The notes under the pieces are model-generated. The model did no database searches. It saw only the letters and a program-made list of their open reading frames with translations, and was not told the DNA's origin. Of a DNA stretch of 64,000 bases, positions 38,106 through 46,709 are shown one piece after another. How positions within the stretch are numbered: the stretch's first letter is position 1; the number at the start of each line of letters is the position of its first letter. The translations under genes and the position numbers were made by a program. Source of the stretch: Paenibacillus kribbensis (lineage in GTDB: Bacteria > Bacillota > Bacilli > Paenibacillales > Paenibacillaceae); the NCBI RefSeq assembly GCF_002240415.1, contig NZ_CP020028.1, positions 5,207,501-5,271,500 of the forward strand, given 5' to 3'.

Positions 38106-38656
38106 AGGCTTCCCTCCCTATCTATAATAATTGCTTTGATTATTCAATTGGATTTTATTGATATAATTAGGATAACTCTGTATGCATTTGGAGATGTTTT
38201 TGCATTGATAACAAGAGTAAACTATCTACTCGAAGTAAAGATGAAAACCATAGAATTGAGACTGGTAAGTGTTCCGGCGAAGAGGTGTTGAAGAGGTGTC
38301 GCCAGCAATCGCCATCACATAGATGGAATCGAACCGAGGAGGACTACGGGTTAAGGAGGGATACCGAAAGATCACGGCGCTGCTTGGAAGGGAATAGACA
38401 ATTAATCACAAGTGCGTACAGCGGATTATTCAGCGCGAAGAGCTATAGCCGAGTCAGGGTGGAAGAAGCGTAAGCCGACCTGACAGCCTGCGCATATCGT
38501 GGAGCATCAATTAAAGCGTCAATTTGGGGCTGATGCACCCACGCAAATCCGCTGTTCGTATTGTGACATTAGCCGGATACAAAATTATCGATCAGATAGC
38601 ATTTAATAGAAACATCAAGCGTTTTCGATGACCCAAAAGGGGAAACGCGTTGTTTT
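38106..38656. other. 551-bp gap: AT-rich promoter area and IS remnant
   Basis: The part next to the sigma gene (38106-38270) is AT-rich and should hold its promoter, though no clear -35/-10 pair stands out. The rest carries the transposase remnant at 38340-38605. Confidence 0.6.
38340..38605 (+). pseudogene. decayed IS3-family (IS150 group) transposase OrfB fragment
   Basis: Translated in pieces, 38347-38435 reads RVKEGYRKITALLGRE, stop, TINHKCVQRIIQREEL, which matches the HTH_21 region of IS3 OrfB (GYRRITALLRREG..VNHKRVQRL). In another frame, about 38480-38600 reads KKRKPT, stop, QPAHIVEHQLKRQFGADAP, matching the following 'KKR..TGQ.A.V..NLL.RQF.ADAPNQKW' section. Stops and frameshifts break it and both ends of the element are lost. 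It marks old transposition at the edge of the peptide island. Confidence 0.7.
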
Positions 38657-40420
38657 TCACCATATACATGTTTGAGCGGGATATAAACGCTTATGTTTAC
38701 GCTGTTCCTCCAGTAAGTGCATCATCTGTTGTTGAACGCTTCTGGTCTGCTGCGTTGCAAATGCAGGATAGGCAAGGTTGCATGTTTCCAAAGGGTCGTT
38801 GGTTAGATTATACAATTCATATTCGTCATGATCTGGTTGAGTTTTGACCTGTGTAGCCCATTTAGAATATGGTCCGCATGTATGATCACCCACGGGCCGT
38901 ATAGTCACATCCTTCACTCCCGGTTGACTCCAGAATTGGGTACTGTCAAAATAGCGGCTAAACTTCCACAGCTCCTGCACGCCATCTCTTTGCAGGGGCG
39001 CAATGACCGTCTCGATATGATTGGGCTGAATAACAGACGGATATGGCTCCCCCAGTACATTGATCTGCCGCTGGCCTCGGGTAATGTCGTCATCGGTCAT
39101 AAAATAGACCGGCTGGTTAGCTATTTCACCTTGGTTCTGTCCTCGGATAACAGGAGTAAGGTCACGCCCGACCAAAGGACGTGCTTCGGTAAAGCTGTTT
39201 TGCAGGCGGCTCTGGATCGCAGTGATGTCTACATTCGCCAGTCCAAGCATGGTAGGCAGGAGATCCACGTGGTTTGTCAGGGTATGCTCGCTTTTATACT
39301 GTGGAAACAGATGCCTGTTATGGATAACCAAAAGCACGTGCACAATCTCTTCGTAGGCACAGTAAAATTTTTGATGAAGATTGCCGTGAGCCCCTAGCAA
39401 ATCTCCATGATCGGATGTAAAAATAACAATGGTATTATCGTAAAAAGAAGAACGGGTCAGCGCTTCAAATACCTTAAACATTTGGCGATCCGCATTTTTT
39501 TGCAACTGGTAGTATAGCTTACGGTAAAAAGGCTGATCCACAATGGGCTGTAAAGCTCTAGGGTAAATATCCCGATAGCTTGCCTGACAGCGCGGCTTTG
39601 TAGCCAGCCATTCGTTGATTGTCGGAGGAGGAGCGACTGCGGGCATCGGCTCCACCTCAAACCGAAACATGGGCAATTGTGCAGTAATCGCACCGTATAA
39701 AACAATGTCATGTGGATTCACAAATGAAGCTACGACCAACCAAGGATTGGCATAATTGTCATATTCCTTCTGGCGGTCAAGGGCTTCGATGAGTTCTACG
39801 GTATCCGCAGCATATACCTCGTCTCTCCCGCGTAAACCAAAACCAGCAGAGGAACCGGAGTTTCGCGGGTTTCGCCCATGCGGTTCAGGACCGATCCATC
39901 CGGAAAAGCCGAAGCTATTCAAGCGGTCAGCTTGCTCATATAGGTCTTGCCGTTTTCTATCGGGTACCCCCGTTAGCGGATGGTAGCTAGGAAGCGCCTG
40001 GTGTGTACCCGGGATGATCATATCCTCGTCGGATATATGCCATTTTCCTTTATAATAGGTTTGGTATCCAGCTGCGCGAAAATAATCTCCCATGGTGGGC
40101 ACCGTGTTTCTATCCAGCCAGAACATATCGGAGTCGAATGCCTCCTTGGCCACTCCGTCTGTCTGAGTGACACCATGGAGTGACGGATAATGGCCAGTAA
40201 ACAAGGTTGTTCTGCTGGGGCTACACGCAGCGCTTCCTATATAATGCCTGTGAAACTCCAGCCCGTGGGACCTCAAAAGCCCTTGCGTAATAAGGTTTTG
40301 CCTGCTCCATTCTTTGATCTCCGGGTTTTCATAAACCACGGGATACCGTTCCTCATCCACAAGGAGCACCAGAAAATTAGGCTGTTCAAGGAATCTGGGC
40401 AAAAATGAGCTATCGTTCAT
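38657..40420 (-). CDS. sulfatase family hydrolase
   Basis: 587 residues, alkaline-phosphatase superfamily. The formylglycine site is in SAACSPSRTTLFTGHYPS (Cys modified to formylglycine). Metal-ligand motifs are NFLVLLVDEERYP near the N-terminus, where the usual DD is partly DEE, and IVFTSDHGDLLGAHG near 325. There is no signal peptide, so it is likely intracellular. The substrate is unknown. No sulfatase-maturing radical SAM enzyme lies nearby. Start uncertain: ATG at 40420 has only a weak site; ATG at 40441 is another candidate. Neighbours are mobile-element remnants. Confidence 0.85.
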   Translation of the reverse strand: MNDSSFLPRFLEQPNFLVLLVDEERYPVVYENPEIKEWSRQNLITQGLLRSHGLEFHRHYIGSAACSPSRTTLFTGHYPSLHGVTQTDGVAKEAFDSDMFWLDRNTVPTMGDYFRAAGYQTYYKGKWHISDEDMIIPGTHQALPSYHPLTGVPDRKRQDLYEQADRLNSFGFSGWIGPEPHGRNPRNSGSSAGFGLRGRDEVYAADTVELIEALDRQKEYDNYANPWLVVASFVNPHDIVLYGAITAQLPMFRFEVEPMPAVAPPPTINEWLATKPRCQASYRDIYPRALQPIVDQPFYRKLYYQLQKNADRQMFKVFEALTRSSFYDNTIVIFTSDHGDLLGAHGNLHQKFYCAYEEIVHVLLVIHNRHLFPQYKSEHTLTNHVDLLPTMLGLANVDITAIQSRLQNSFTEARPLVGRDLTPVIRGQNQGEIANQPVYFMTDDDITRGQRQINVLGEPYPSVIQPNHIETVIAPLQRDGVQELWKFSRYFDSTQFWSQPGVKDVTIRPVGDHTCGPYSKWATQVKTQPDHDEYELYNLTNDPLETCNLAYPAFATQQTRSVQQQMMHLLEEQRKHKRLYPAQTCIW

Positions 40421-40523
40421 ATATACACATCCCAAGTTCATTTTTACCCTAAGAATATGTTATGAAACCCCAAAACAGTATCATTCGGAAGAGAAGCTTA
40501 GCCATTCTGATATCCTAAAAAAG

Positions 40524-40892
40524 ATGATAAAATTGATACTAAACGGAGGGCTTATCAACTGGTTATTGTTTCTCAAAGGCGCAGATCCATCCAAATGGGA
40601 GGTTTTGAAAACGAACGAGCCAGGACTGGAAAAAGCCATGGACACACTGCAATTCTTGAGTCAGGATTCAGAAGCAAGACGTCTGTATGAAGCTCGGCAG
40701 AAATACCTGCACGATGAAGCCTCAATGATCGATAGAGCAGAATCTATCGGTATGGCGAAAGGTCTAACCAAAGGTAAAGAAGATGAGAAAAAGAATATCG
40801 CCAAAAATATGCTGTCCATGGGTCTGGACATTGCAACCATTGCAAAGGCCACCGGATTAACCGAGAAAGAGATCAAATCTATTCAAATATGA
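40524..40892 (+). pseudogene. C-terminal fragment of Rpn-type recombination-promoting nuclease
   Basis: 122 residues. LINWLLFLKGADPSKWEVL, LEKAMDTLQFLSQDSEARRLY and the closing NMLSMGLDIATIAKATGLTEKEI match the C-terminal part of Rpn/PD-(D/E)XK putative transposase proteins. The catalytic nuclease domain (about 150 residues) is missing upstream, where only stops are found. The remaining frame is open and has a weak GGAGGG, so it could be translated, but the enzyme is broken. Confidence 0.75.
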
Positions 40893-40903
40893 GAATTTCT
40901 ACG

Positions 40904-40937
40904 AGGAGTGCCCTTAAAGTGGTGCTCTTCTTTTTTA
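40904..40937 (+). terminator. terminator after the Rpn fragment
   Basis: GAGTGCC pairs with GGTGCTC through two G-U pairs, followed by TTCTTTTTT. Confidence 0.7.
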
Positions 40938-40948
40938 TAAAACAACAA

Positions 40949-40989
40949 AACGGCGAAGTCCCTTCGGTTAAAAGGGAGACTCCGCCGTT
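40949..40989 (-). terminator. terminator of the sugar ABC transporter operon
   Basis: AACGGCG (40949-40955) pairs with CGCCGTT (40983-40989), with an inner GTCCC/GGGAG-type stem; TTGTTGTTTTAT follows on the minus strand. Confidence 0.8.
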
Positions 40990-40995
40990 GTACTA

Positions 40996-41859
40996 CTACT
41001 TAATACCCGAAATTGTATAGTTCTCGATAATATACTTTTGAAAAACAATGAAGATAATCATAATCGGTAAGACCATAAAGGTCGAGCCGGCCATCTGGAG
41101 CGCAAATTGGCTCTCGTTCTGTCCCTTGAGCAGCGACAGACCGACGGACAAGGTGTACAGCTTCTCATCGTTCGCAATAATGAGTGGCCACAGAAAGCTG
41201 TTCCAGCCGCCAATGAAGGTCAGGATGGCCTGCACTGCCAAAATCGGTGTTGAAATAGGCAGTACAATTTGCAGAAAGGTTCGAAATTCGCCTGCCCCGT
41301 CCAGACGGGTCGCCTCCAGCAATTCTTCGGGAATATCCGACATGAACTGCCGGAACAGGAAGATGGCGAATGCTCCCACCAGACCAGGCAGGACGATCCC
41401 CATCATGGTATTGGTCAATCCCATCTGGTTCAGAATCAAATACACGGGAATCATCGTTACCTGCCCCGGAATCATCATTGTGGCCAGCACCAGATAGAAC
41501 AGAAAACCTCTGCCCTTAAATTTGAATTTGGCAAACCCGTAGCCTGCCATGGCGTTCAGGAATAATCCGAAAAAGGAAGCTAATACAATGACCAGCGTAT
41601 TGGTCAGATAGGTGCCAAAAGCCATGCTATCGAACAGAATTTTAAAATTGTCCAATGTGAAATGCTGCGGCCAGATGGTCGGAGGAATTTGGGTTACCTC
41701 GCCCTCGGTCTTAAAGGAGGATAGAATCATCCACGCAAAAGGCAGCACCATCAACAAACCTCCCACGGTCAGGAGAATTGCCACGAACGATTGAAATGTT
41801 TTTTCACCACTGCGCGAGTTGGCGCGGGCTTGCTGAACAGCTGTTTTCACGTTCATCAC
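40996..41859 (-). CDS. carbohydrate ABC transporter permease (MalG type)
   Basis: 287 residues with six membrane helices. The EAA loop reads LLEATRLDGAGEFRTFLQIVLP. The C-terminus FQKYIIENYTISGIK is typical of the family. It is the last gene of the binding protein-permease-permease operon and is separated from the partner permease by 9 bases. Inferred substrate is beta-1,2-gluco-oligosaccharide, from the divergent GH3 and GH94 genes. Confidence 0.94.
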   Translation of the reverse strand: MMNVKTAVQQARANSRSGEKTFQSFVAILLTVGGLLMVLPFAWMILSSFKTEGEVTQIPPTIWPQHFTLDNFKILFDSMAFGTYLTNTLVIVLASFFGLFLNAMAGYGFAKFKFKGRGFLFYLVLATMMIPGQVTMIPVYLILNQMGLTNTMMGIVLPGLVGAFAIFLFRQFMSDIPEELLEATRLDGAGEFRTFLQIVLPISTPILAVQAILTFIGGWNSFLWPLIIANDEKLYTLSVGLSLLKGQNESQFALQMAGSTFMVLPIMIIFIVFQKYIIENYTISGIK

Positions 41860-41868
41860 CTCTCTCTA

Positions 41869-42753
41869 TCAGGACTCCGCTTTATTTTGCAAACGGAACT
41901 GAATCAGCGTCACCGCGATGATCGCAAAGAACAGAATAAATGATCCCGCCGCGGCATAACCGAATTTACTAAACTGGAAGCCGTTATTGTATATAAACAG
42001 AGATGCTGTCAGCGTGCCGTCAAGCGGTTTCCCTTTGGTCATGACGAACGGTTCCTCGAAAAATTGCAGCCAGCCGATCATCGTCGTAATGGAGACGAAG
42101 AAAATAGCGTAACGCAGCTGCGGAAGGGTGATATAACGAATTTGCTGCCATGTGTTGGCCCCGTCAAGCTGAGCCGCCTCATAGTAAGAGCCTGGAATCC
42201 CTTTAATAGCCGCAATAAAAATAATCATATTCAAGCCTATGCCCCGCCAAACCGCCAGCACAATCAGCGAAATTTTCGCCACGGTCGGATCGGTCAACCA
42301 TGGAACAGGGCTCAGATTCACCAGGCCAAGCACATAGTTGAATAATCCGAGCGTCGGATTATACAGATAGCTCCATACGACCGCGACTGCAACCACATTC
42401 GTTACGGACGGCAGATAGAACACGACGCGGAATATTTTGAAAGCACGTGATTTACCCATATTAATCAGGATCGCAATGCTTAGCGAAAATAACAGCACCA
42501 ACGGAACACCGATAATAACGAAGAACAGGGTATTACCCATGGATTTTATAAAAGAAGGATCTAGCAGCACATTCTTATAATTTTCCAGTCCGATAAAGCG
42601 AATACTATCATAATTAACGAGTCCTGACAGATCCATATCGGTGAAGCTGATCACGAGCGCCAGTAAAATCGGCAATAGCGAAAACAGCGTCAGCAGGATG
42701 ATGGAGGGACCGATAAACAAGTATGGCGCAAGCTTCTGCGAGCTTCCTTTCAT
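41869..42753 (-). CDS. sugar ABC transporter permease (MalF type)
   Basis: 294 residues, six membrane helices, first one in SIILLTLFSLLPILLALVIS. The EAA loop YEAAQLDGANTWQQIRYITLP is canonical. It forms the channel with the MalG-type partner. No ATPase gene is present, so a shared MsmX-like ATPase must serve. The binding-protein gene ends 36 bases upstream. Confidence 0.94.
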   Translation of the reverse strand: MKGSSQKLAPYLFIGPSIILLTLFSLLPILLALVISFTDMDLSGLVNYDSIRFIGLENYKNVLLDPSFIKSMGNTLFFVIIGVPLVLLFSLSIAILINMGKSRAFKIFRVVFYLPSVTNVVAVAVVWSYLYNPTLGLFNYVLGLVNLSPVPWLTDPTVAKISLIVLAVWRGIGLNMIIFIAAIKGIPGSYYEAAQLDGANTWQQIRYITLPQLRYAIFFVSITTMIGWLQFFEEPFVMTKGKPLDGTLTASLFIYNNGFQFSKFGYAAAGSFILFFAIIAVTLIQFRLQNKAES

Positions 42754-42789
42754 GTCTTCACTCCCTTTGACAATGACGGATACGGATCA

Positions 42790-44043
42790 TTATTTTTTCA
42801 TCATACTTGCAGCCTGCTGATTAAAGTCATCCATTTCCTTCTGGACGTCGGCTTGACCACGGTAAATGCGTTCGAAGCTCTTGATGAATTGCTGAGAAAC
42901 CTCTTCCCATGCGGCCAGTTGCGGTAAAGATGCGGAATGCTCGAGCTGTTTGCGAATCGTTTGAAGCATCGGATCACTCTTCAGCTTGGCATCGTCCCAT
43001 GACTTGGTAGCAGCAGGCAAGGTACTGGATAGCTCCATCCATTTCAGTTGCGTCTCCGGTTTACTCATGAAAGCCATGAATTTGGCCGCTTCCTCTGGGT
43101 GCTTGCTAAACTGCATAATCGAAAGGTTCGACCCGCCCAAAACAGACAGGTTGTTTACTTTGCCCGGAAGCTCGGCTACATTCCATTTGCCTTCCAGTTC
43201 CGGTGCTTTGCTCTTGATTTCTCTAATCATAAAAGGACCGCTGATAAACATCGGAACGATACCATCACCTTGCAATCCCTGAACGGAATCTATCCCAAGA
43301 TCGAGGGCATTAGAGCCATTTTGGAAAAAGGTGTTCAAATACTTCACAGCCTCTACAAATGGTGGCTGGTTGAACAGCGGATTGCCCTGCTCATCGATCA
43401 GCTTGGAGCCGTTCTGAAGAGCGAACATAAAGCCCAGAGACTGCTCTTTCGCATTAATGGCAATACCGTATTTCCCTTTGCCACGCGCTGCCAGCTTTTG
43501 AGCAGCGTCAGAAAGCTCTTCCCACGTTTTAGGTGCTTCATTATATCCGACTTGCTTCAATAGATCTGAACGGTAGAACAAAATTTTCGTTTCGGTATAC
43601 CAAGGAACACCTACAGGTTTTCCCTCAAATTTTGCCGTATCCACAGCACCCGGGAAGAAATTCTTCGGCTCCAGCTCAGGGTATTTGCTGACATAAGGAG
43701 TGATATCCGTCAATGCACCCGCAGCCGCAAGCTCAGGAACCCAAGACGTACCCAACTGAACCACGTCCGGACCGGATTTGGAGGCAACTGCCGTTAGCAG
43801 CTTATCGTGGGCGTTGTCCCAAGGCAGTGCCTGCACCTCTACATGAATATCGGGATTTTCTTTTTCAAAATCCTTCACAATCTCAGGCAGCAGCTTTCCT
43901 TCTGCCCCCATCCCCCATAGGGTGATGGTTGTCTTTCCGTTCGCATCCTTGCCGGATGACTCATCCTTGGACGAACAGCCAGCCAATGCGCCCCCCAGTA
44001 ATAGAGTGCTTGCCAAAATGATCCCCAACGTTCTTTTCATCAT
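42790..44043 (-). CDS. sugar ABC transporter substrate-binding lipoprotein
   Basis: 417 residues. The lipoprotein signal ends in GGALAGC (Cys near 22). The solute-binding family 1 fold has TTITLWGMGAEGKLLPEIVKD, ASKSGPDVVQLGTSWVPEL and GKPVGVPWYTETKILFYRSDLL. First gene of the transporter operon and the most highly expressed by position. By analogy with the Listeria innocua cluster next to a sophoro-oligosaccharide phosphorylase, it probably binds beta-1,2-linked gluco-oligosaccharides. ATG at 44043 follows GGGAGG by 8 bases; the frame above it, open to 44250, runs through the promoter and is not coding. Confidence 0.92.
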   Translation of the reverse strand: MMKRTLGIILASTLLLGGALAGCSSKDESSGKDANGKTTITLWGMGAEGKLLPEIVKDFEKENPDIHVEVQALPWDNAHDKLLTAVASKSGPDVVQLGTSWVPELAAAGALTDITPYVSKYPELEPKNFFPGAVDTAKFEGKPVGVPWYTETKILFYRSDLLKQVGYNEAPKTWEELSDAAQKLAARGKGKYGIAINAKEQSLGFMFALQNGSKLIDEQGNPLFNQPPFVEAVKYLNTFFQNGSNALDLGIDSVQGLQGDGIVPMFISGPFMIREIKSKAPELEGKWNVAELPGKVNNLSVLGGSNLSIMQFSKHPEEAAKFMAFMSKPETQLKWMELSSTLPAATKSWDDAKLKSDPMLQTIRKQLEHSASLPQLAAWEEVSQQFIKSFERIYRGQADVQKEMDDFNQQAASMMKK

Positions 44044-44167
44044 ACGAATTCCTCCCGACATGACCGATTTACCGATCACGAAATATGATAACGGATTTAA
44101 ATACATACAATGGTTACAGCATACCGTTATAGCAATTATGTTCCAATATCTAAGGATCAAACTCATT

Positions 44168-44185
44168 AATAGAAACGTTTCGATA
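44168..44185 (-). promoter_or_regulatory. LacI-type operator 1
   Basis: AATAGAAACGTTTCGATA, with the perfect palindrome GAAACGTTTC at 44172-44181. It begins 3 bases past the -10 of the transporter promoter, so bound repressor would block initiation. Confidence 0.8.
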
Positions 44186-44188
44186 GTC

Positions 44189-44217
44189 ATTATAGAACAA
44201 ATTGAAACCGTATTCAA
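44189..44217 (-). promoter_or_regulatory. promoter of the transporter operon
   Basis: Minus strand TTGAAT (44217-44212), 17-bp spacer, TATAAT (44194-44189). The leader is about 140 bases. Confidence 0.75.
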
Positions 44218-44308
44218 TAGGAATATTATTTTTTTATTTCGCCAAAACAACGCCCTTATTTCATCTTAAACACGTTATTTTTCCCATAAAACAACCTCTA
44301 ATATGGAT

Positions 44309-44337
44309 TTGACTCTCGATTTGAAAGCGTATATAAT
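44309..44337 (+). promoter_or_regulatory. promoter of the GH3-GH94 operon
   Basis: TTGACT (44309-44314), 17-bp spacer, TATAAT (44332-44337). The spacer holds TGAAAGCG, a partial cre-like sequence. Confidence 0.8.
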
Positions 44338-44352
44338 CCAACTGAGTTCAAC

Positions 44353-44370
44353 AATAGAAACGTTTCGATA
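44353..44370 (+). promoter_or_regulatory. LacI-type operator 2
   Basis: Identical 18-mer to operator 1, palindrome core at 44357-44366. It covers roughly +9 to +26 of the GH3 transcript, a road-block position. The regulator is probably the LacI protein at 50317-51321. Confidence 0.8.
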
Positions 44371-44506
44371 AATAATACAACAGAAAATTATGCATCCATA
44401 CTAAGCTATTAGCCTGTTCAGCACTTTTATGAAACCATTTTCGCCAAAAAATCTCATGAATCTGAAAAAGAAAGCTGTCCACCAACGCAGCTTATGGAGG
44501 ATTATG

Positions 44507-46696
44507 ATGGAACAACAACTCAATTCCTATTTGCAAAGCATGACCCTTGAAGAAAAGGTCGACCAGTTGCTTCAGCTTGTGGGCGCCTTTTTCGAGGATG
44601 CCGGAACAGAAGGACAAATTACCGGGCCTATGGCTTCTCTTGGCATCACCGAGGAAACCGTCCACAACGTCGGTTCCGTGCTTGGCCTCGCAGGAGCCAA
44701 GGAAGTGATTCGTGTGCAGCAGGCCCATTTGAGCAAAAACCGTCTGGGCATTCCGCTTCTAATTATGGCAGATATTGTACACGGCTTCAAAACGATTTTT
44801 CCGATACCGCTGGCTATAGGCTGCTCCTGGGATATGCGACTTGCAGAAGAGAGCGCTACCATTGCTGCGAGAGAGGCAGCTGTGTCGGGGATACACGTTA
44901 CTTTTGCCCCGATGGTTGATTTGGTGCGTGACCCGCGCTGGGGCCGTGTTATGGAATCTACAGGAGAAGACCCTTACCTCAACAGCGAATTTGCCCGTGC
45001 GTTTGTGCGTGGCTACCAGGGCAAGGATCTGACGAACGATACCGACCGGGTGGCCGCGTGCGTGAAGCATTTTGCCGCCTATGGAGCCGGAGAAGGCGGG
45101 CGGGATTACAATACTGTCGATCTGTCCGCATGGCAGCTGCGGGAATATTATCTCCCCTCCTACAAAGCTGCGCTGGATGAAGGCTGCGAAATGGTGATGA
45201 CCTCCTTCAATACCGTAGAAGGTGTAGCCGCAACGGGCAATAAGCGCCTGATGCGCGATTTGCTTCGCGATGAATGGGGCTTTGATGGCGTACTCATCTC
45301 CGATTGGGCCGCCATCAAGGAGCTGATCCCCCACGGCATCGCCGAGGATGAGCGCGAAGCAGCACAGAAAGCATTGCTGGCAGGCGTGGATATCGAAATG
45401 ATGACCTCCTGCTATAACGGGCATCTGCCTGAGCTGGTTCGCAGCGGACAGTTGGACGAAGCACTCGTGGATGAAGCGGTGATGCGTGTGTTGAAGCTCA
45501 AGCAAAAGCTGGGCTTGTTCGACAATCCGCTGCGCGGCGCGGACCCTGAGCGGGAACGTGAGATTGTGTTCTGCGATGCCCATCGGGCGGTTGCCAAGGA
45601 GCTGGCGATCAAGTCATGCGTGCTGCTCAAAAATGATTCCGTTCTTCCATTGAAGCGCAGCCAGCATATTGCGTTGATCGGACCGTTCGCACAGAGCGGT
45701 GATATCCTCGGCTCTTGGTCCTGGAGCGGCTCGCAGGACGAAGCGATTCGTGTGATTGACGGATTCCAATCGAAAATCTCTTCCTCGCTGCTCACAGTAG
45801 CGACAGGCTGCTCCATAGAAGATGTGACCGCAGAAGATATGACCGCTGAGCAATATGCAGAGGCTCTGCAAGCTGCCAGCCAAGCAGAAATTATCGTGCT
45901 GGCGCTTGGGGAGCGCTCGGATATGAGCGGTGAAGCAGGCAGTCGCTCAAATATTCGCCTGCCCCAAGCCCAACTGGAGCTGATAAAGCGCTTGAAAACG
46001 CTGAATAAGCCTATGGTAGCCGTCTTGTTTAATGGTCGCCCATTGGACCTGCACGGTGTCATTGAAGAAGCAGACGCCGTACTGGAGGCCTGGTTCCCCG
46101 GTGGCGAAGGCGGCGCAGCGATTGCCGATTTGCTGTACGGCGATGCCGAGCCTACGGGTCGCCTGACGATGTCCTTCCCGCAATCAGTTGGACAAGTGCC
46201 CGTGTATTACAATCATTTTAATACAGGACGTCCGCAGCTAGATCCGAATACCAAGGAACGCTACGTGTCCCAATACCTGGACGTACCGAACGAGCCTTTA
46301 TTCCCGTTCGGATATGGCCTGAGCTACACCGAAGTAGCCTATGACAGCATACAGCTTTCCAGCGAAACTCTTGTACCCGGTCAGGCGCTAACGGTTAAAG
46401 TGCGGGTAACGAACGCAGGGGCTCGTCCCGTCGAAGAAACCGTTCAGTGCTATGTCCGTGACATCAGCGGAGATACGGTTCGCCCGTTGAAGGAACTGAA
46501 GGATTTCCGCAAAGTCCTTCTTCCCCCGGGCGAAAGCCGGGAAGTGGAATTTGCATTGACCAAGCCGCAGCTGCGCTATCACCATGCAGACCTGAGCTTT
46601 AGCAGTGATAGCGGTGAGTTTGCTGTCCTTACAGGACCTAACAGCCGGGATACGACCGAAGGACGTTTTCGATTAGTGAAAGAAACCGGAAAGTGA
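44507..46696 (+). CDS. GH3 beta-glucosidase
   Basis: 729 residues. The TIM barrel has RLGIPLLIMADIVHGFKTIFPIP-type motifs and the nucleophile Asp266 in GVLISDWAAI. The second domain has SCVLLKNDSVLPL and GSRSNIRLPQAQLELI; a fibronectin-III-like domain closes the protein from about 640. The arrangement is that of BglX-type intracellular enzymes (no signal peptide). Next to a GH94 phosphorylase of the sophoro-oligosaccharide type, it probably cleaves sophorose to glucose, as Lin1840 does in Listeria. ATG 44507 follows GGAGG by 6 bases; the ATG just before it is too close. Confidence 0.92.
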   Translation: MEQQLNSYLQSMTLEEKVDQLLQLVGAFFEDAGTEGQITGPMASLGITEETVHNVGSVLGLAGAKEVIRVQQAHLSKNRLGIPLLIMADIVHGFKTIFPIPLAIGCSWDMRLAEESATIAAREAAVSGIHVTFAPMVDLVRDPRWGRVMESTGEDPYLNSEFARAFVRGYQGKDLTNDTDRVAACVKHFAAYGAGEGGRDYNTVDLSAWQLREYYLPSYKAALDEGCEMVMTSFNTVEGVAATGNKRLMRDLLRDEWGFDGVLISDWAAIKELIPHGIAEDEREAAQKALLAGVDIEMMTSCYNGHLPELVRSGQLDEALVDEAVMRVLKLKQKLGLFDNPLRGADPEREREIVFCDAHRAVAKELAIKSCVLLKNDSVLPLKRSQHIALIGPFAQSGDILGSWSWSGSQDEAIRVIDGFQSKISSSLLTVATGCSIEDVTAEDMTAEQYAEALQAASQAEIIVLALGERSDMSGEAGSRSNIRLPQAQLELIKRLKTLNKPMVAVLFNGRPLDLHGVIEEADAVLEAWFPGGEGGAAIADLLYGDAEPTGRLTMSFPQSVGQVPVYYNHFNTGRPQLDPNTKERYVSQYLDVPNEPLFPFGYGLSYTEVAYDSIQLSSETLVPGQALTVKVRVTNAGARPVEETVQCYVRDISGDTVRPLKELKDFRKVLLPPGESREVEFALTKPQLRYHHADLSFSSDSGEFAVLTGPNSRDTTEGRFRLVKETGK

Positions 46697-46709
46697 GGCG
46701 CAACCTTTG

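Larger units (their letters stand above)
44044..44506. other. 463-bp divergent control region of the sugar locus
   Basis: It holds two facing promoters and two copies of an 18-bp operator, listed separately. The stretch 44218-44308 between the promoters is AT-rich with nothing else recognised. Confidence 0.75.

Noticed and set aside
44044..44250. N-terminal extension of the binding-protein frame
   Set aside because: The frame is open, but it crosses the promoter and operator, and a lipoprotein signal with a perfect ribosome binding site begins at 44043.
44759..45583. 274-codon minus-strand ORF inside the GH3 gene
   Set aside because: Antisense shadow of the catalytic domain, rich in Cys/His without a pattern and without ribosome binding site.
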